Shown one piece after another: positions 32,419 to 42,965 of a DNA stretch of 64,000 bases. Made by a program: the position numbers and the translations under genes. Location: NCBI RefSeq assembly GCF_025790165.1, contig NZ_CP094970.1, forward strand, positions 4,216,001-4,280,000, read 5' to 3'. The number at the start of each line of letters is the position of its first letter. The first letter of the stretch is position 1. The notes beneath the pieces are model-generated. The model saw only the letters and a program-made list of their open reading frames with translations, made no database searches and was not told the DNA's origin. The DNA comes from Solicola gregarius (GTDB taxonomy: Bacteria; Actinomycetota; Actinomycetes; Propionibacteriales; Nocardioidaceae).

Positions 32419-32477
32419 GTGGGGATCGCACCTGTGGATAGCGGCGCCGTTCGTCCGCCGCGGAGGCATGCTGTGGT

Positions 32478-33407
32478 GTGTCACGCGCATCCACCATTCC
32501 GCCCTCCCTGCGTGGGCGTCCGTTCACCCGACGGCAGGCGATTGCTGCCGGCCTCTCTGCCGACTCCCTACGCGGCTCGCGGTTTCGTACGCTGTTCCGC
32601 GGCGTCTACGTCGTCGGTGACGAAGAGCCGACCTTCGCGTCCTATGTCGTCGCCGCATTGTTCGTACTGCCGAGCGACGCGGTCATCTCGCACGTCACGG
32701 CGCTGTGGTGGTATGGCGTGCATATCGGGTCGATGTGGCCGCTGCATTTCTCGACGAACACGACACTCAAGACTCGCCACGACGGTGTTCGGCTGCACCG
32801 TCGTCGCGGCAAGCTGAGACCCGTCCGTCACGACGAGCGTGAGGTATCCGGTCCGGAGCGTGCGTTCGTAGACTCGGCCACGCTGCTGCCGTTCGTGCTG
32901 CTCGTGATGGCCGGCGATGCCTTGATGCACGCGAAGCACACCAGCCTGCAGGCCCTCGGCGAGTACTGCGACGCCAGCCACATCCACGGTGTGGTGCGCG
33001 CTCGGCGTACGCTCCCGTTCCTCTCGGAGGGCGCGGAGTCACCGATGGAGACCGTCGTCCGGCTGATGCTGGTGCTTGCGCGGCTACCGATGCCCGAGTG
33101 CAACCCGGAGATCTGGCACGCGGGCCGATTCGTCGCTCGGTGCGATCTGGTGTTCCGCGCGTACAAGGTGATCGTCGAGTACGACGGCGAGTGGCACGAA
33201 CGGAGTCGCAAACAGCGTCAGCGCGACATCGAGCGCCGGGAGGCGCTCGAAGCTCTCGGCTGGACGGTCATCGTCGTGGTCGTCGAGGACCTCAAGGACA
33301 AGCGCGAGATCGTCCGCCGCGTGCATCGCGCCATAGTGGCGCACGGATACGCAGGGCCGAAGCCGGTCTTCAACATCATGTGGCAGGGATGGTTCGAGCG
33401 CGACTGA
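32478..33407 (+). CDS. DUF559/Vsr-like endonuclease-domain protein with AbiEi-like N-terminus
   Basis: A 309-residue protein. The N-terminal 90 residues (FTRRQAIAAGLSADSLRGSR...LFRGVYVVG) resemble the winged-helix AbiEi-type antitoxin region. The C-terminal 110 residues match the DUF559 very-short-patch-repair-like nuclease fold: CDLVFRAYKVIVEYDGEWH, then RDIERREALEALGW. Function is unproven; such genes occur in many copies in actinobacteria and are annotated variously as AbiEi-like antitoxins or nucleases. No partner toxin is adjacent. The gene is bracketed by two related palindromes and splits the otherwise conserved rbpA-pgl neighbourhood. Confidence 0.75.
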   Translation: MSRASTIPPSLRGRPFTRRQAIAAGLSADSLRGSRFRTLFRGVYVVGDEEPTFASYVVAALFVLPSDAVISHVTALWWYGVHIGSMWPLHFSTNTTLKTRHDGVRLHRRRGKLRPVRHDEREVSGPERAFVDSATLLPFVLLVMAGDALMHAKHTSLQALGEYCDASHIHGVVRARRTLPFLSEGAESPMETVVRLMLVLARLPMPECNPEIWHAGRFVARCDLVFRAYKVIVEYDGEWHERSRKQRQRDIERREALEALGWTVIVVVVEDLKDKREIVRRVHRAIVAHGYAGPKPVFNIMWQGWFERD

Positions 33408-33416
33408 CCGCGTTCG

Positions 33417-33476
33417 CGTTTTGGACCCTTAGCGGGGGTGTACGACGAGGTACACCCCCGCCAAGGATCCAAAACG
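33417..33476. repeat. Long palindrome, right copy flanking the DUF559 gene
   Basis: CGTTTTGGA/TCCAAAACG, CCTT/AAGG and GCGGGGGTGTAC/GTACACCCCCGC pair around a 6-base loop, 25 pairs. The core is nearly identical to the palindrome at 32345-32418, including the same C-A mismatch after GGA. It lies between convergent stops and can terminate both the nuclease gene and pgl. Confidence 0.8.
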
Positions 33477-33483
33477 GGGACGG

Positions 33484-34203
33484 TCAGAGGGCGCTGGCGG
33501 CCGCTTCGTCGAGGTGCCAGACGGTTTCGGTCTCGCCGCGTACGCCCGACGCCGGCGACTCGCCGACGCTCGCTCCGGCGGCGACTGACCGTGCCACCGC
33601 TTCCGCCTTGCCTGCGCCCGAGACGATGAACCACACGGCCCGTGATCGGTTGAGCGCGGCGTACGTCAGGCTGATCCGCAGCGGCGGCGGCTTGGGGGAG
33701 TCCTCGACGGCGACCGCGATCTGATCGTCGACGTGGAGCTGTGGGTAGCCCGGGAACAGCGAGGCGATGTGTCCGTCGGGTCCGAGGCCGAGCAGCAGGA
33801 CGTCGAACGAGCCCGCTCCGAACTCGCGTACCTCGTTGCCGTACGCTTGCGCGCCCGCGTCGAGGTCGCGGTCGTCGGCCGATGGCATCTCGTGGATGCG
33901 CCCCGCGCGGGCGCCGAGGTCGTCGAGAAAGGCCTCGCGGGCCTGCACGGCGTTACGATCGGGCGAGTCGCGGGCGACGAACCGCTCGTCGCCCCACCAG
34001 AACTCCACCGATGTCCACTCGACCTCGTCACGTCGCGGCGAGGCGGCGACCGCGCGGTAGAGATCGTTCGCGATCGTGCCGCCGGTCAGGCCGAGGTGGG
34101 GTACGCGTCCGGAGCGCTGCACGGCGGAGAGCCGCTCGATGAGCGCCTCCGCGACCGTCGAAGTGAGCGCTGCCGCGTCTCGGTGTCGGACGATCTCGCT
34201 CAT
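33484..34203 (-). CDS. pgl: 6-phosphogluconolactonase
   Basis: Hydrolyses 6-phosphogluconolactone in the oxidative pentose phosphate pathway. The 239 residues carry the sugar-phosphate isomerase-like motifs HLGLTGGTIANDLY, FWWGDERFV and LLLGLGPDGHIASLFPG. ATG 34203 overlaps the opcA stop by 4 bases. It is last gene of the tkt-tal-pgi-zwf-opcA-pgl unit; the palindrome at 33417-33476 follows. Confidence 0.94.
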   Translation of the reverse strand: MSEIVRHRDAAALTSTVAEALIERLSAVQRSGRVPHLGLTGGTIANDLYRAVAASPRRDEVEWTSVEFWWGDERFVARDSPDRNAVQAREAFLDDLGARAGRIHEMPSADDRDLDAGAQAYGNEVREFGAGSFDVLLLGLGPDGHIASLFPGYPQLHVDDQIAVAVEDSPKPPPLRISLTYAALNRSRAVWFIVSGAGKAEAVARSVAAGASVGESPASGVRGETETVWHLDEAAASAL

Positions 34204-35162
34204 GCGGACGCCTTTCGCTTCTTCGGCTTCGCGTCACCGGCCGCACGCTCGACGCGTACGAGCACGTGGCGCACGGCCTGTGCGTACACCTCGTCCTCGT
34301 CGAGGCGACGGAGGTCCTCCGCCAGGCACTCGGCGACGGTACGGCGGTTCAGCGCGACGGGACGATCGGCCTCACCGGGGATCGTGAACGTGCCCGTCGT
34401 ACCCGCGTCGCGATGCACCGCGATCTCGCCGCGCGGCGTCTGCAGGCGTACGTCGGTGAGGCCCGGGCCACGCGACGTCGTGTGTGTGATCTCGACGCCG
34501 AGCCGGGCTTCGAGCCAGCCGCACATCAGGTCGGCGCTCGGGTTTGCGCGCGCCGCCGACACTCGACCGCCGGTGACCGGGCCGTCGACCTGGTCGACCG
34601 CCGCGGCAAGCAGCGCTCGCCACGGCGTCAGCCGGGTCCAGGCCAGGTCGGTGTCACCGGGTGCGTAGTGCCGCGCCGCGGAGACCAGTGCCTTGCGCTT
34701 CGACCCACGGACCGCCGCTGCATCGGTGATCCGGCGTTGCGCCAGGCTGCCGATCGCGTCGGCGCTCGGGTTGTCGGGTGCGTCCGTCGGCCACCAGACG
34801 ACGACGGGGGAGTCGGGCAGCAGCAGCGGCAGGACGGCCGACTCGGCATGGCGTACGAGCTCACCGCTGACCCGCAGCAACAGCGACTCGCCGGGGGAGT
34901 CGTCGCCGATCGAGACCCGCGCGTCGAGCTGCGCCGCTCCGCGGGTCGACCGACGGACGAGACCGATCACCCGCGAGGGATGCTCCGACGACACCTCGCC
35001 GGCCGCCTTCATCGCGTCGTAGTGCGATGCCTCGTCGGTGACGACGACGAGTGTCATCACCATGTCCATCGCGGGACTACCCGCATTGCGGCGCGCGCGT
35101 ACGAGCGCGTTCGCGATGTCCGATGAGGTCGTGTCGGTCAGCTCGAACATAGGCCCTCTCAT
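34200..35162 (-). CDS. opcA: Glucose-6-phosphate dehydrogenase assembly protein OpcA
   Basis: A 320-residue OpcA, the allosteric/assembly partner of glucose-6-phosphate dehydrogenase in cyanobacteria and actinobacteria. Family segments include TLVVVTDE, SPVVVWWPTDAP and LAWTRLTPWRALLAAA. ATG 35162 overlaps the zwf stop (ATGA). A second ATG four codons later (MFELTD) would give a more typical N-terminus, so the exact start is uncertain. Confidence 0.93.
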   Translation of the reverse strand: MRGPMFELTDTTSSDIANALVRARRNAGSPAMDMVMTLVVVTDEASHYDAMKAAGEVSSEHPSRVIGLVRRSTRGAAQLDARVSIGDDSPGESLLLRVSGELVRHAESAVLPLLLPDSPVVVWWPTDAPDNPSADAIGSLAQRRITDAAAVRGSKRKALVSAARHYAPGDTDLAWTRLTPWRALLAAAVDQVDGPVTGGRVSAARANPSADLMCGWLEARLGVEITHTTSRGPGLTDVRLQTPRGEIAVHRDAGTTGTFTIPGEADRPVALNRRTVAECLAEDLRRLDEDEVYAQAVRHVLVRVERAAGDAKPKKRKASA

Positions 35163-36679
35163 GGTCGCCGCCAGGTACGGCCGTCGCGCGCCAGCATCTC
35201 GTCGGCCGACGACGGGCCCCAGGTACCTGACGGGTACTGGTCGGGCTTGCCGTGCTGGTGCCAGAAGTCGATGATCGGGTCGAGGATGCGCCAGGCCAGC
35301 TCGACCTCCTCGTGCCGCGGGAACAGCGGCGGATCGCCGAGCAGTACATCGAGGATCAGCCGTTCGTACGCCTCCGGGCTCGACTCGACGAACGCGCCGC
35401 CGTACGCGAAGTCCATGTTGACGTCGCGGATCTCCATCGCCGTGCCGGGCACCTTCGCGCCGAAACGCAGGGTCACGCCCTCATCGGGCTGGATGCGCAT
35501 GACGAGGGCGTTCTGGCCGAGCTCCTCGACCGCGGTCGCCTCGAACGGCAGGTGTGGCGCGCGCTTGAACACCACGGCCACCTCGGTCACCCGCCGGCCG
35601 AGCCGCTTGCCTGTGCGCAGGTAGAACGGCACGCCGGCCCAGCGCCGGGTCTCGATATCGAGCCGGATCGCGGCGTACGTCTCCGTCGTCGACCGCGCGG
35701 AGATGTCCTTCTCCTCGAGGTAGCCGGCCACCTTCTCGCCGCTCGCCCAGCCGGGGGCGTACTGCCCCCGCACGGTGTGCTCGTCGAGCCGGGCCGGCAG
35801 GCGTACCGACGACAGGATCTTCTGCTTCTCGATCCGCAGCGCCCGCGCCGAGAACGAGACGGGCTCCTCCATCGCCACCAGCGCCATCAGCTGCAGCAGG
35901 TGGTTCTGGATGACGTCGCGGGCCGCACCGATGCCGTCGTAGTAGCCGGCTCGGCCGCCGATGCCGATGTCTTCGGCCATCGTGATCTGGACGTGGTCGA
36001 CGTAGTTGGCGTTCCAGACCGGCTCGAACAGCCCGTTGGCGAAGCGGAACGCGAGGATGTTCTGGACGGTCTCCTTGCCGAGATAGTGGTCGATCCGAAA
36101 GACCGCCTCGGGCGGGAACACCTCCGAGGCGATCGCATTCAGCTCCTTGGCGCTGGCCAGGTCGTGCCCGAACGGCTTCTCGATCACCACGCGTCGCCAC
36201 GACTCGTCATGCTGGTCGGCAAGGCCGTGCTTGCTGAGCTGGCCGATGACGGTCGGGAAGAAGCCCGGCGGGATCGACAGGTAGAACGCGTGGTTGCCGC
36301 GGGTGCCGCGCTCGGCGTCGAGCTCCTCGACCGTCTCGCGGAGGTGCTCGTACGCCTCGTCGTCGTCGAAGTCGCCGGACACGAACCGGAACCCGGCGGC
36401 GAGCTGGTCCCAGACCTCCTGCCGGAACGGCGTACGCGCATGCGCCTTCGCCGAGTCGTAGACGACCTGGGCGAAGTCCTGGTTCTCCCAGTCGCGCCGG
36501 GCGAAGCCGACCAGCGAGAAGCCCGGAGGCAGGAGGCCGCGGTTGGCGAGGTCGTAGATGGCGGGTATGAGCTTCTTGCGGGCGAGATCTCCGGTGACGC
36601 CGAACATCACCATGCTGCATGGACCGGCGATCTGCGGCAGCCGCCGATCACGCGGGTCGCGCAGCGGATTCGGCTCCAC
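35159..36679 (-). CDS. zwf: Glucose-6-phosphate 1-dehydrogenase
   Basis: Oxidises glucose 6-phosphate to 6-phosphogluconolactone, producing NADPH. The 506 residues show the nucleotide-binding GVTGDLARKKLIPAIYDL and the active-site RIDHYLGKE. GTG 36679 immediately follows the pgi stop (TGAGTG). The overlap with opcA is consistent with complex assembly. Confidence 0.97.
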   Translation of the reverse strand: MEPNPLRDPRDRRLPQIAGPCSMVMFGVTGDLARKKLIPAIYDLANRGLLPPGFSLVGFARRDWENQDFAQVVYDSAKAHARTPFRQEVWDQLAAGFRFVSGDFDDDEAYEHLRETVEELDAERGTRGNHAFYLSIPPGFFPTVIGQLSKHGLADQHDESWRRVVIEKPFGHDLASAKELNAIASEVFPPEAVFRIDHYLGKETVQNILAFRFANGLFEPVWNANYVDHVQITMAEDIGIGGRAGYYDGIGAARDVIQNHLLQLMALVAMEEPVSFSARALRIEKQKILSSVRLPARLDEHTVRGQYAPGWASGEKVAGYLEEKDISARSTTETYAAIRLDIETRRWAGVPFYLRTGKRLGRRVTEVAVVFKRAPHLPFEATAVEELGQNALVMRIQPDEGVTLRFGAKVPGTAMEIRDVNMDFAYGGAFVESSPEAYERLILDVLLGDPPLFPRHEEVELAWRILDPIIDFWHQHGKPDQYPSGTWGPSSADEMLARDGRTWRRP

Positions 36680-38335
36680 TCAGTGCACCGCCTTCATGAT
36701 CGCGGCGAGCCCCTGCGCGCGGTCGGTCACGTGCAGGCGGACGACCGGTCTGCCGTGCTCGCTCAGCACCGATGCGTCGCCGACGGCCTGCGCATGGATG
36801 AACTCACCGAACGTGAAGTCGCGACCGGGTACGTCGAGATCGTGATCGGGGTCGTCGGTGATCTGCAGGTAGACGCCGGTCGCCGGACCACCCTTGTGGT
36901 ACTGACCCGTCGAGTGCAGGAAGCGGGGTCCCCAGCCGAATGTCGTCGGACGGCCGGTACGTCGTGCCAGCTCCTCTCGTACGCCCGCCAGCGCGGAGTC
37001 GCGATGCCGGTCGAGGTACGCCATCGCCGCGACGTAGCCGTGATCGGGATCGATGCGACCGAGCAGCGCGGTCACCGCCTCAGCGACGGTGGTCGCGTCG
37101 CCGAGCAGGTCGGGCGACGCGTACACCTCGACCGAGCCGTCGGTGAACGCAGGTGTGGGCTGCTCGCCTGCACCGTCGAGCAGCCCGCGGGCGGCGGCCT
37201 TCGCACTCTCGACGTCGGGTTGGTCGAACGGGTTGATGCCGATGATCCGCCCGGCGACGGCGGTCGCGTACTCCCAGAGCAACATCTGCGCGCCGAGGCC
37301 GGCGTCGATGGATGCGCCCCACCCCGACGACGGGGTCACCTTGTCGAACGGGAAGCCGGCGCCGATGGAGTACAGGCCCTCGTCGTCGGTGTTGGGGTCG
37401 AAGTTGGTGGACCCGACACTTTCGACGACCACGGGCAGGATGCCCTTGCCGTTCTTGCCCGTCGACTCCGCGAGCAGCTGCTCGGCCCAGTCGGCGAAGC
37501 CGACGATCGGGGTGTCGACGGAGACGAGGACCACCTTGTCGGTGCCGGCGCGGTTCGCGACCCCCAGCACGGCGCCGAGCCGCAGCGCCGGGTTGTCGAC
37601 GTCGTCTGACGCGAGCGCCGGGGCGATGGCGGCCGCGTCGTCGAGCAGCCCGCCGATGTCGGCACCGGCGAGCCCGCTGGGTACGAGGCCGAACGCGGTC
37701 AGCGCCGAGTAACGACCGCCGACGTCGGGGTTCGCATGGAACACGCGATAGCCGGCGCCCGTCGCCTCGTCGTCGAGCGGAGAGCCCGGATCGGTCACGA
37801 CGACGATCCGCTCGGCCGGGTCGATGCCGGCGTCGCGGAACGCCGTTTCGTACGCGCGCCGCTGGCTGTCGGTCTCGACCGTGCCGCCCGACTTGCTCGA
37901 CACCACGACGACCGTGCGCTCGAGCCGGTCGGCGATGGCCGCGCGTACGAAGTCGGGATGCGAGGAGTCGACGACGGTCAGCTCGACACCGTCGGACGCG
38001 CAGATCACCTCGGGCGCGAGTGACGAGCCGCCCATGCCGCACAGCACGACGTGGTCGACCCCGCGGGCGCGCAGCTCGTCGCGCAACGCGGTGAGCTCGG
38101 CGACCAACGGACGCGACTCCTCGGCAAGCCCGACCCAGGCGAGCCGCTTGGCCGCCTCGGACTCGGCGGCAGAGCCCCAGAGCGAGTGGTCGCGCTCGGC
38201 GATCCTGCCGGCGACGCGGTTCTCGACGAGTTCCTCGACGGCGCTCGTGTACGCGGTGACGTCGCGGTAGCCGACGCGTAGTCGAAACGTGCCGTTGGCC
38301 TCGACCTCCGCGGCGTTCCAGTCCGCGCCGCTCAT
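36680..38335 (-). CDS. pgi: Glucose-6-phosphate isomerase
   Basis: Interconverts glucose 6-phosphate and fructose 6-phosphate. The 551-residue SIS-domain protein has GMGGSSLAPEV, VVVSSKSGGTVET, WEYATAVAGRIIGINPFDQP and the C-terminal LHSTGQYHKGG. This Pgi type is fused into the pentose phosphate operon in many actinobacteria. ATG 38335 shares its A with the tal stop (TGATG). Continuous upstream sequence in the same frame belongs to tal and is not coding for Pgi. Confidence 0.94.
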   Translation of the reverse strand: MSGADWNAAEVEANGTFRLRVGYRDVTAYTSAVEELVENRVAGRIAERDHSLWGSAAESEAAKRLAWVGLAEESRPLVAELTALRDELRARGVDHVVLCGMGGSSLAPEVICASDGVELTVVDSSHPDFVRAAIADRLERTVVVVSSKSGGTVETDSQRRAYETAFRDAGIDPAERIVVVTDPGSPLDDEATGAGYRVFHANPDVGGRYSALTAFGLVPSGLAGADIGGLLDDAAAIAPALASDDVDNPALRLGAVLGVANRAGTDKVVLVSVDTPIVGFADWAEQLLAESTGKNGKGILPVVVESVGSTNFDPNTDDEGLYSIGAGFPFDKVTPSSGWGASIDAGLGAQMLLWEYATAVAGRIIGINPFDQPDVESAKAAARGLLDGAGEQPTPAFTDGSVEVYASPDLLGDATTVAEAVTALLGRIDPDHGYVAAMAYLDRHRDSALAGVREELARRTGRPTTFGWGPRFLHSTGQYHKGGPATGVYLQITDDPDHDLDVPGRDFTFGEFIHAQAVGDASVLSEHGRPVVRLHVTDRAQGLAAIMKAVH

Positions 38336-39444
38336 CACTTGCCCTTCTCGAGCTCGCTCGCCACCGTCGTCTCGAGCTCCGCCCAGGACTTGTCGAACTT
38401 CTCGACGCCTTCGTCCTCGAGCACCTGCACGACCTCGTCGTACGAGATGCCGACCGCGGCGACCCGCTCGAGCACGTCGCGCGACTCGTCGTACGTACCG
38501 CTGACGGTGTCGTCGACGAGCACCTTGCCGTGGTCCGCGACCGCCCGGAGGGTGGCTTCCGGCATGGTGTTGACGGTCGGCTTCGCGATCAGGTCGTCGA
38601 CGTACATCGTGTCGGGGTAGTCGGGGTCCTTGACTCCCGTCGATGCCCACAGTGGGCGCTGGGTGTTGGCGCCGGCGGTGAGCAGCGCCCGGCCACGCTC
38701 GGCCGAGAACTCCTGCTGGTAGAGCTCGAATGCAAGTCGCGCGTTCGCGACGGCGGCCTTGCCGCGCAACGCGAGCGCCTCGTCGCTGCCGATCGCCTCC
38801 AGCCGCTTGTCGATCTCGGTATCGACGCGGCTGACGAAGAACGATGCGACCGAGTGGATCGTCGAGATATCGAGCCCTGCCTGCTTGGCCCGCTCGACGC
38901 CGGAGAGGTACGCGTCGATGACCTCACGATGACGCTGGAGCGCGAAGATCAGCGTGACGTTGATGCTGATGCCGGCCGCGATGCTGGCCTCGATCGCGGC
39001 AACGCCCTCGCGGGTCGCCGGGATCTTGACCAGCAGGTTCGGCCGGGCGACCTTGTCGTGCAGCTCCTTGGCGCGACGGATGGTCGCCTCAGTGTCGTGC
39101 GCGAGGGCGGGCTCGACCTCGATCGACACCCGGCCGTCGACGCCGCCGGTGCGGTCGAACACCGGCAGCATCAGGTCGCACGCCTCTTGTACGTCGCGCG
39201 TCGTCAGCTCGAACACCGCCGTCTCGACGTCGGCGCCCGCGGCCACGAGCTCACGTACCTGCTCGTTGTAGCGCTCGCCGTCGGACAGCGCCTTGGCGAA
39301 GATCGTCGGGTTGGTCGTCACGCCGACGACGTTGGAGCCGGCGATCAGCTCGGACAGGTTGCCGCTCTCGATGCGCTCCCGCGAGAGGTCGTCGAGCCAG
39401 ATCGAGACACCGGCGTCGGACAATGCTTGGAGTCGGTCGTTCAT
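38335..39444 (-). CDS. tal: Transaldolase
   Basis: Transfers dihydroxyacetone units between sugar phosphates in the non-oxidative pentose phosphate pathway. The 369 residues include [13 protein letters not shown] near the N-terminus and [11 protein letters not shown] with the Schiff-base Lys, typical of the actinobacterial TalB-like type. ATG 39444 is preceded by AAGGAG. It is 47 bases downstream of tkt and shares one base with the pgi start. Confidence 0.96.
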   Translation of the reverse strand: MNDRLQALSDAGVSIWLDDLSRERIESGNLSELIAGSNVVGVTTNPTIFAKALSDGERYNEQVRELVAAGADVETAVFELTTRDVQEACDLMLPVFDRTGGVDGRVSIEVEPALAHDTEATIRRAKELHDKVARPNLLVKIPATREGVAAIEASIAAGISINVTLIFALQRHREVIDAYLSGVERAKQAGLDISTIHSVASFFVSRVDTEIDKRLEAIGSDEALALRGKAAVANARLAFELYQQEFSAERGRALLTAGANTQRPLWASTGVKDPDYPDTMYVDDLIAKPTVNTMPEATLRAVADHGKVLVDDTVSGTYDESRDVLERVAAVGISYDEVVQVLEDEGVEKFDKSWAELETTVASELEKGK

Positions 39445-39490
39445 GATTCTCCTTGCCTGGTGGGCGTTCGTGGAGTGCGTACGTGCGGTG

Positions 39491-41669
39491 TCAGGGCGCA
39501 TCCGGGTTATCGGCCGGCCCGACGGGACCTGACGGGCGTGCGAACACCGGCACCCCCGCGCCGCCGAGATCCGCGGCGGCCTTGATGCTGTCGCGGGCAG
39601 CGTCGGTGACAGCGTCGGCGGTGATGTGGAACTTGTCGAAGAGCGTCGCGTAGTCGGCGGACGCACCGAAATGCTCGATGCCCACGATGCGACCGGCGTC
39701 GCCGACCACCTCGCGCCAGCCCTGGGCGATGCCCGCTTCGACGCTGACCCGCGCGCGTACTGCCGGCGGGATCACCTCGTCGCGGTACGACGCCGGCTGC
39801 GCGTCGAACCACTCGCGGCACGGCATCGAGACGACCCGCGCGCCGACGCCCTCGGAGCCGAGCCGCTCACGCGCCTCGACGGCGAGCTGCACCTCCGAGC
39901 CGGTGGCGACGAGCACGACGTCGGGCCGCCCGCTCGGTGCGTCGAGGAGTACGTAGCCACCCTTCGCGACGCCGTCGACAGTTGCGAACCCGTCTTCGCC
40001 GCGCGGGAACACGGGCAGGTTCTGCCGGCTCAGCGCCAGCGCGGACGGACGGTCGGTGTGCTCGAGCACCGCGCGCCAGGCGGCGACGGTCTCGTTGGCG
40101 TCGGCCGGCCGGATGACGTCGAGCCCGGGAATCGCCCGCAGCGCTGCGAGATGCTCGATCGGCTGATGCGTGGGGCCGTCCTCGCCGAGGCCGATCGAGT
40201 CGTGCGTCCAGACGTACGTGACGGGCAGCTCCATCAGCGCGGCGAGACGTACCGACGGCCTCATGTAGTCGCTGAACACCAGGAACGTTCCGCCGTACGG
40301 CCGGGTCAGGCCGCTGAGCACGATGCCGTTGAGCACGGCGCCCATGCCGTGCTCGCGGATGCCGAAGTGCAGGACGCGGCCGTACTCGTCGCCGGAGAAC
40401 GCCTTGGTCGAGTGCTCGGCCGGCAGGAACGACGGCTGGCCCTTCGGCGTCGTGTTGTTCGAGCCGGCGAGGTCGGCGGAGCCGCCCCACAGCTCGGGCA
40501 GCACCGGTGCGGCGGCGGAGAGGAACTCGCCGCTGGCCTTGCGGGTCGCGACGCCCTTCGCGTCGGCCGGGAACGTCGGCAGGTCGCTGTCCCAGCCGTC
40601 GGGAAGCGCACGTGACTTGAGCCGGTCGAGCAGCTTCGCGGCATCGGGATTGGCCGCCGCCCAGGCGGCGTACTGCTCGTCCCACTCGGCGCCGGCCCGG
40701 CGGCCGCGGTCGAGTGCCTTGCGGGTGTGCTCGATGACGGCCGGCTCGACGTCGAAGGTCTTGTCGGGGTCGAAGCCGAGCACCTCCTTGGTGGCCCGCA
40801 CCTCGTCGTCGCCGAGTGCCGAGCCGTGCGAGGCGCCGGTGTTCTGCTTGTTGGGCGCCGGCCACGCGATGATGGTGCGCAGCACGATGAAGCTCGGCTT
40901 GTCGGTGACCTGCTCGGCGGCACGGTAGGCGTCGTACAGCGCCTCGACGTCCTCCTCGTAGTGGGTGCCGCCGTTGGTCCAGTCGACGGTCTGCACGTGC
41001 CAGCCGTACGCCTCGTAACGCTTGCCGACATCCTCGGAGAACGCGACCGCGGTGTCGTCCTCGATCGAGATCCGGTTGTCGTCGTACAGCACCGTGAGGT
41101 TGCCCAGCTGCTGGTGCCCGGCGAGCGAGGAGGCCTCGCTCGACACGCCCTCCTCGAGATCGCCGTCGGAGGCGATGACGTACACGCGGTGGTCGAACAG
41201 GCTCTCGCCGGGAGCGGCGTCGGGGTCGAGTAGACCGTGCTGTCGGCGGGCGGCCATCGCCATGCCGACCGCGTTGCCGACACCCTGGCCGAGCGGGCCG
41301 GTGGTGACCTCGATGCCCTTGGTGTGTGCGTGCTCGGGGTGGCCCGGCGTGAGACTTCCCCAGGTACGCAGCGCGGCGAGGTCCTCGATCCTCGAGGCCG
41401 TAGCCGGTCAGGTAGAGCTGGATGTACTGCGTCAGGCTGCTGTGGCCGCAGGACAGCACGAACCGGTCACGCGCGATCCAGTCGGGGTCGGCGGGGTCGT
41501 GTCGCATCAGCCGGTTGTAGATCAGGTACGCCGCGGGGGCGAGGCTCATCGCGGTGCCGGGATGGCCGTTGCCGACCTTCTGCACGGCGTCCATCGCGAG
41601 AACCCGGATGGTGTCGACTGCCTTGCGATCGAGATCGGTCCATTCGAGTGGATTGTGCCCAGTGGTCAC
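39491..41669 (-). pseudogene. tkt: Transketolase, single-base frameshift
   Basis: Thiamine-diphosphate enzyme that moves two-carbon units between sugars. The N-terminal frame from ATG 41669 gives the AIDTIR-like VDTIRVLAMDAV, NGHPGTAMSLAP and LSCGHSS up to LTGYGLE. One extra G at 41390 then shifts the frame; after it IEDLAALRTWGSLTPGHPE, TTGPLGQGVGNAVG, the ThDP motif ASDGDLEEG and the rest to 39491 follow. Corrected length is about 725 residues. The uncorrected reading would make two useless fragments of a core enzyme, so an indel error is likely. Confidence 0.9.
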
Positions 41670-41912
41670 AGCGCTCTGTCCTTCTGGTCGGGTCTATTCT
41701 CGCCGGTATCCGTCGCGTGCGGCGTACGCACGGTGTCGAGCGTACTCGGGGTCAGCCGCTCTCTCAGGTCTGCATTGCCAGCGGATCGCCGAGGCGTCCC
41801 CGGTGTGTGGCGGTCGCGCGCAAGGTTCTAGAATCGGCGCGTGCGCGTTCGATCTGGACGCGCTGTGCCAGGGCTCGAGTCAGCCGAGTCGCGCTGTCGT
41901 TACGAGGTGTCT

Positions 41913-42863
41913 GTGACTGCCGTCGATCCGCACGCCGTGCCGGTACGCGAGGTCGCTCAGGGGCCCGCTCCCGGCCCGACGGCGCGTGATGTCGTCGGCG
42001 CGTACGTCGCACTGACGAAGCCGCGCATCATCGAGTTGCTGCTGCTCACCACGGTGCCGGTGATGTTCCTTGCCGAGCAGGGTGTTCCGGGTCTGTGGAT
42101 CGTGCTCGCGACGGTTGTCGGCGGCGCGCTGTCCGCCGGCAGCGCGAATGCGCTCAACTGCGTCGTCGACGCCGATATCGACCAGCGGATGCGGCGTACC
42201 CGGCGCCGGCCGCTGCCGCGGCACGCGGTCGGTACGCGCGCAGCGCTCGTGTTCGGCCTGGTGCTCGGTGTGGTGTCGACCGTCTGGCTCGGCGTACTCG
42301 TCAACTGGTTGTCGTCGGGCTTGGCGCTGGCGGCGAACGTGTTCTACGTCGTCGGCTACAGCATGCTGCTCAAGCGTCGTACCTCGCAGAACATCGTGTG
42401 GGGCGGTGCCGCCGGCTGCTTCCCGGCACTGATCGGCTGGACCGCGATCACCGGTGAGCTCGCATGGGCTCCGGTCGTGCTGTTCATGGTGGTGTTCTTC
42501 TGGACCCCTCCGCACTTCTGGGCGCTGGCGATCCGCTATCGCGACGACTACGCGGCGGCCGAGGTGCCGATGCTGCCGTCGGTCGCGCCGACAGAGGTCG
42601 TCGCCCGCAAGATCGTCGGGTACGCGTGGGCGATGGCGGCGACGTCGCTGCTGCTGTGGCCGGTCACCCCGACGGGCTGGTTCTACCCGGCCGTCGCGAT
42701 CACGCTGGCGATCGTCTTCCTCGTGGAGGCGCACGATCTGCTGCGCCGCGCGCGTACGAACGACTCGATCGCAACCCTGCAGCCGATGCGGCTGTTCCAC
42801 TTCTCGAACGCGTACCTCGCGCTGCTGTTCGTCGCGGCCGCGGTCGACCCGTTCCTGCGCTGA
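41913..42863 (+). CDS. ctaB: Protohaem IX farnesyltransferase (haem O synthase)
   Basis: Polytopic prenyltransferase that converts haem B to haem O for cytochrome c oxidase. The 316 residues include the prenyl-diphosphate motif [21 protein letters not shown] and about nine membrane helices. GTG 41913 follows GAGG at 41904-41907 and yields the family N-terminus [13 protein letters not shown]. It is divergent from tkt, as in most actinobacteria. The next haem gene, ctaA, is about 9.4 kb away rather than adjacent. Confidence 0.96.
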   Translation: MTAVDPHAVPVREVAQGPAPGPTARDVVGAYVALTKPRIIELLLLTTVPVMFLAEQGVPGLWIVLATVVGGALSAGSANALNCVVDADIDQRMRRTRRRPLPRHAVGTRAALVFGLVLGVVSTVWLGVLVNWLSSGLALAANVFYVVGYSMLLKRRTSQNIVWGGAAGCFPALIGWTAITGELAWAPVVLFMVVFFWTPPHFWALAIRYRDDYAAAEVPMLPSVAPTEVVARKIVGYAWAMAATSLLLWPVTPTGWFYPAVAITLAIVFLVEAHDLLRRARTNDSIATLQPMRLFHFSNAYLALLFVAAAVDPFLR

Positions 42864-42879
42864 CCCGACCTCCCAACCC

Positions 42880-42943
42880 CGCTGGGCCGCACGTTTGGCC
42901 CGTGCCGGACCGATCCGGCACGGCCGAAACGTGCGGCCCAGCG
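42880..42943. terminator. Strong hairpin after ctaB
   Basis: CGCTGGGCCGCACGTTT pairs perfectly over 17 bases with AAACGTGCGGCCCAGCG, and inside it CCGTGCCGG pairs with CCGGCACGG around a 6-base loop. It begins 17 bases after the ctaB stop and precedes the P450 operon promoter, separating the two units. It has no U-tract. Confidence 0.75.
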
Positions 42944-42965
42944 CCTTCAGCGGGCGGAGTGACCC

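Noticed and set aside
35252-37609. A 785-residue plus-strand open frame opposite zwf and pgi
   Set aside because: It is antisense to two unmistakable genes and is composed of Val/Arg/Asp/Leu-rich shadow sequence typical of high-GC DNA.
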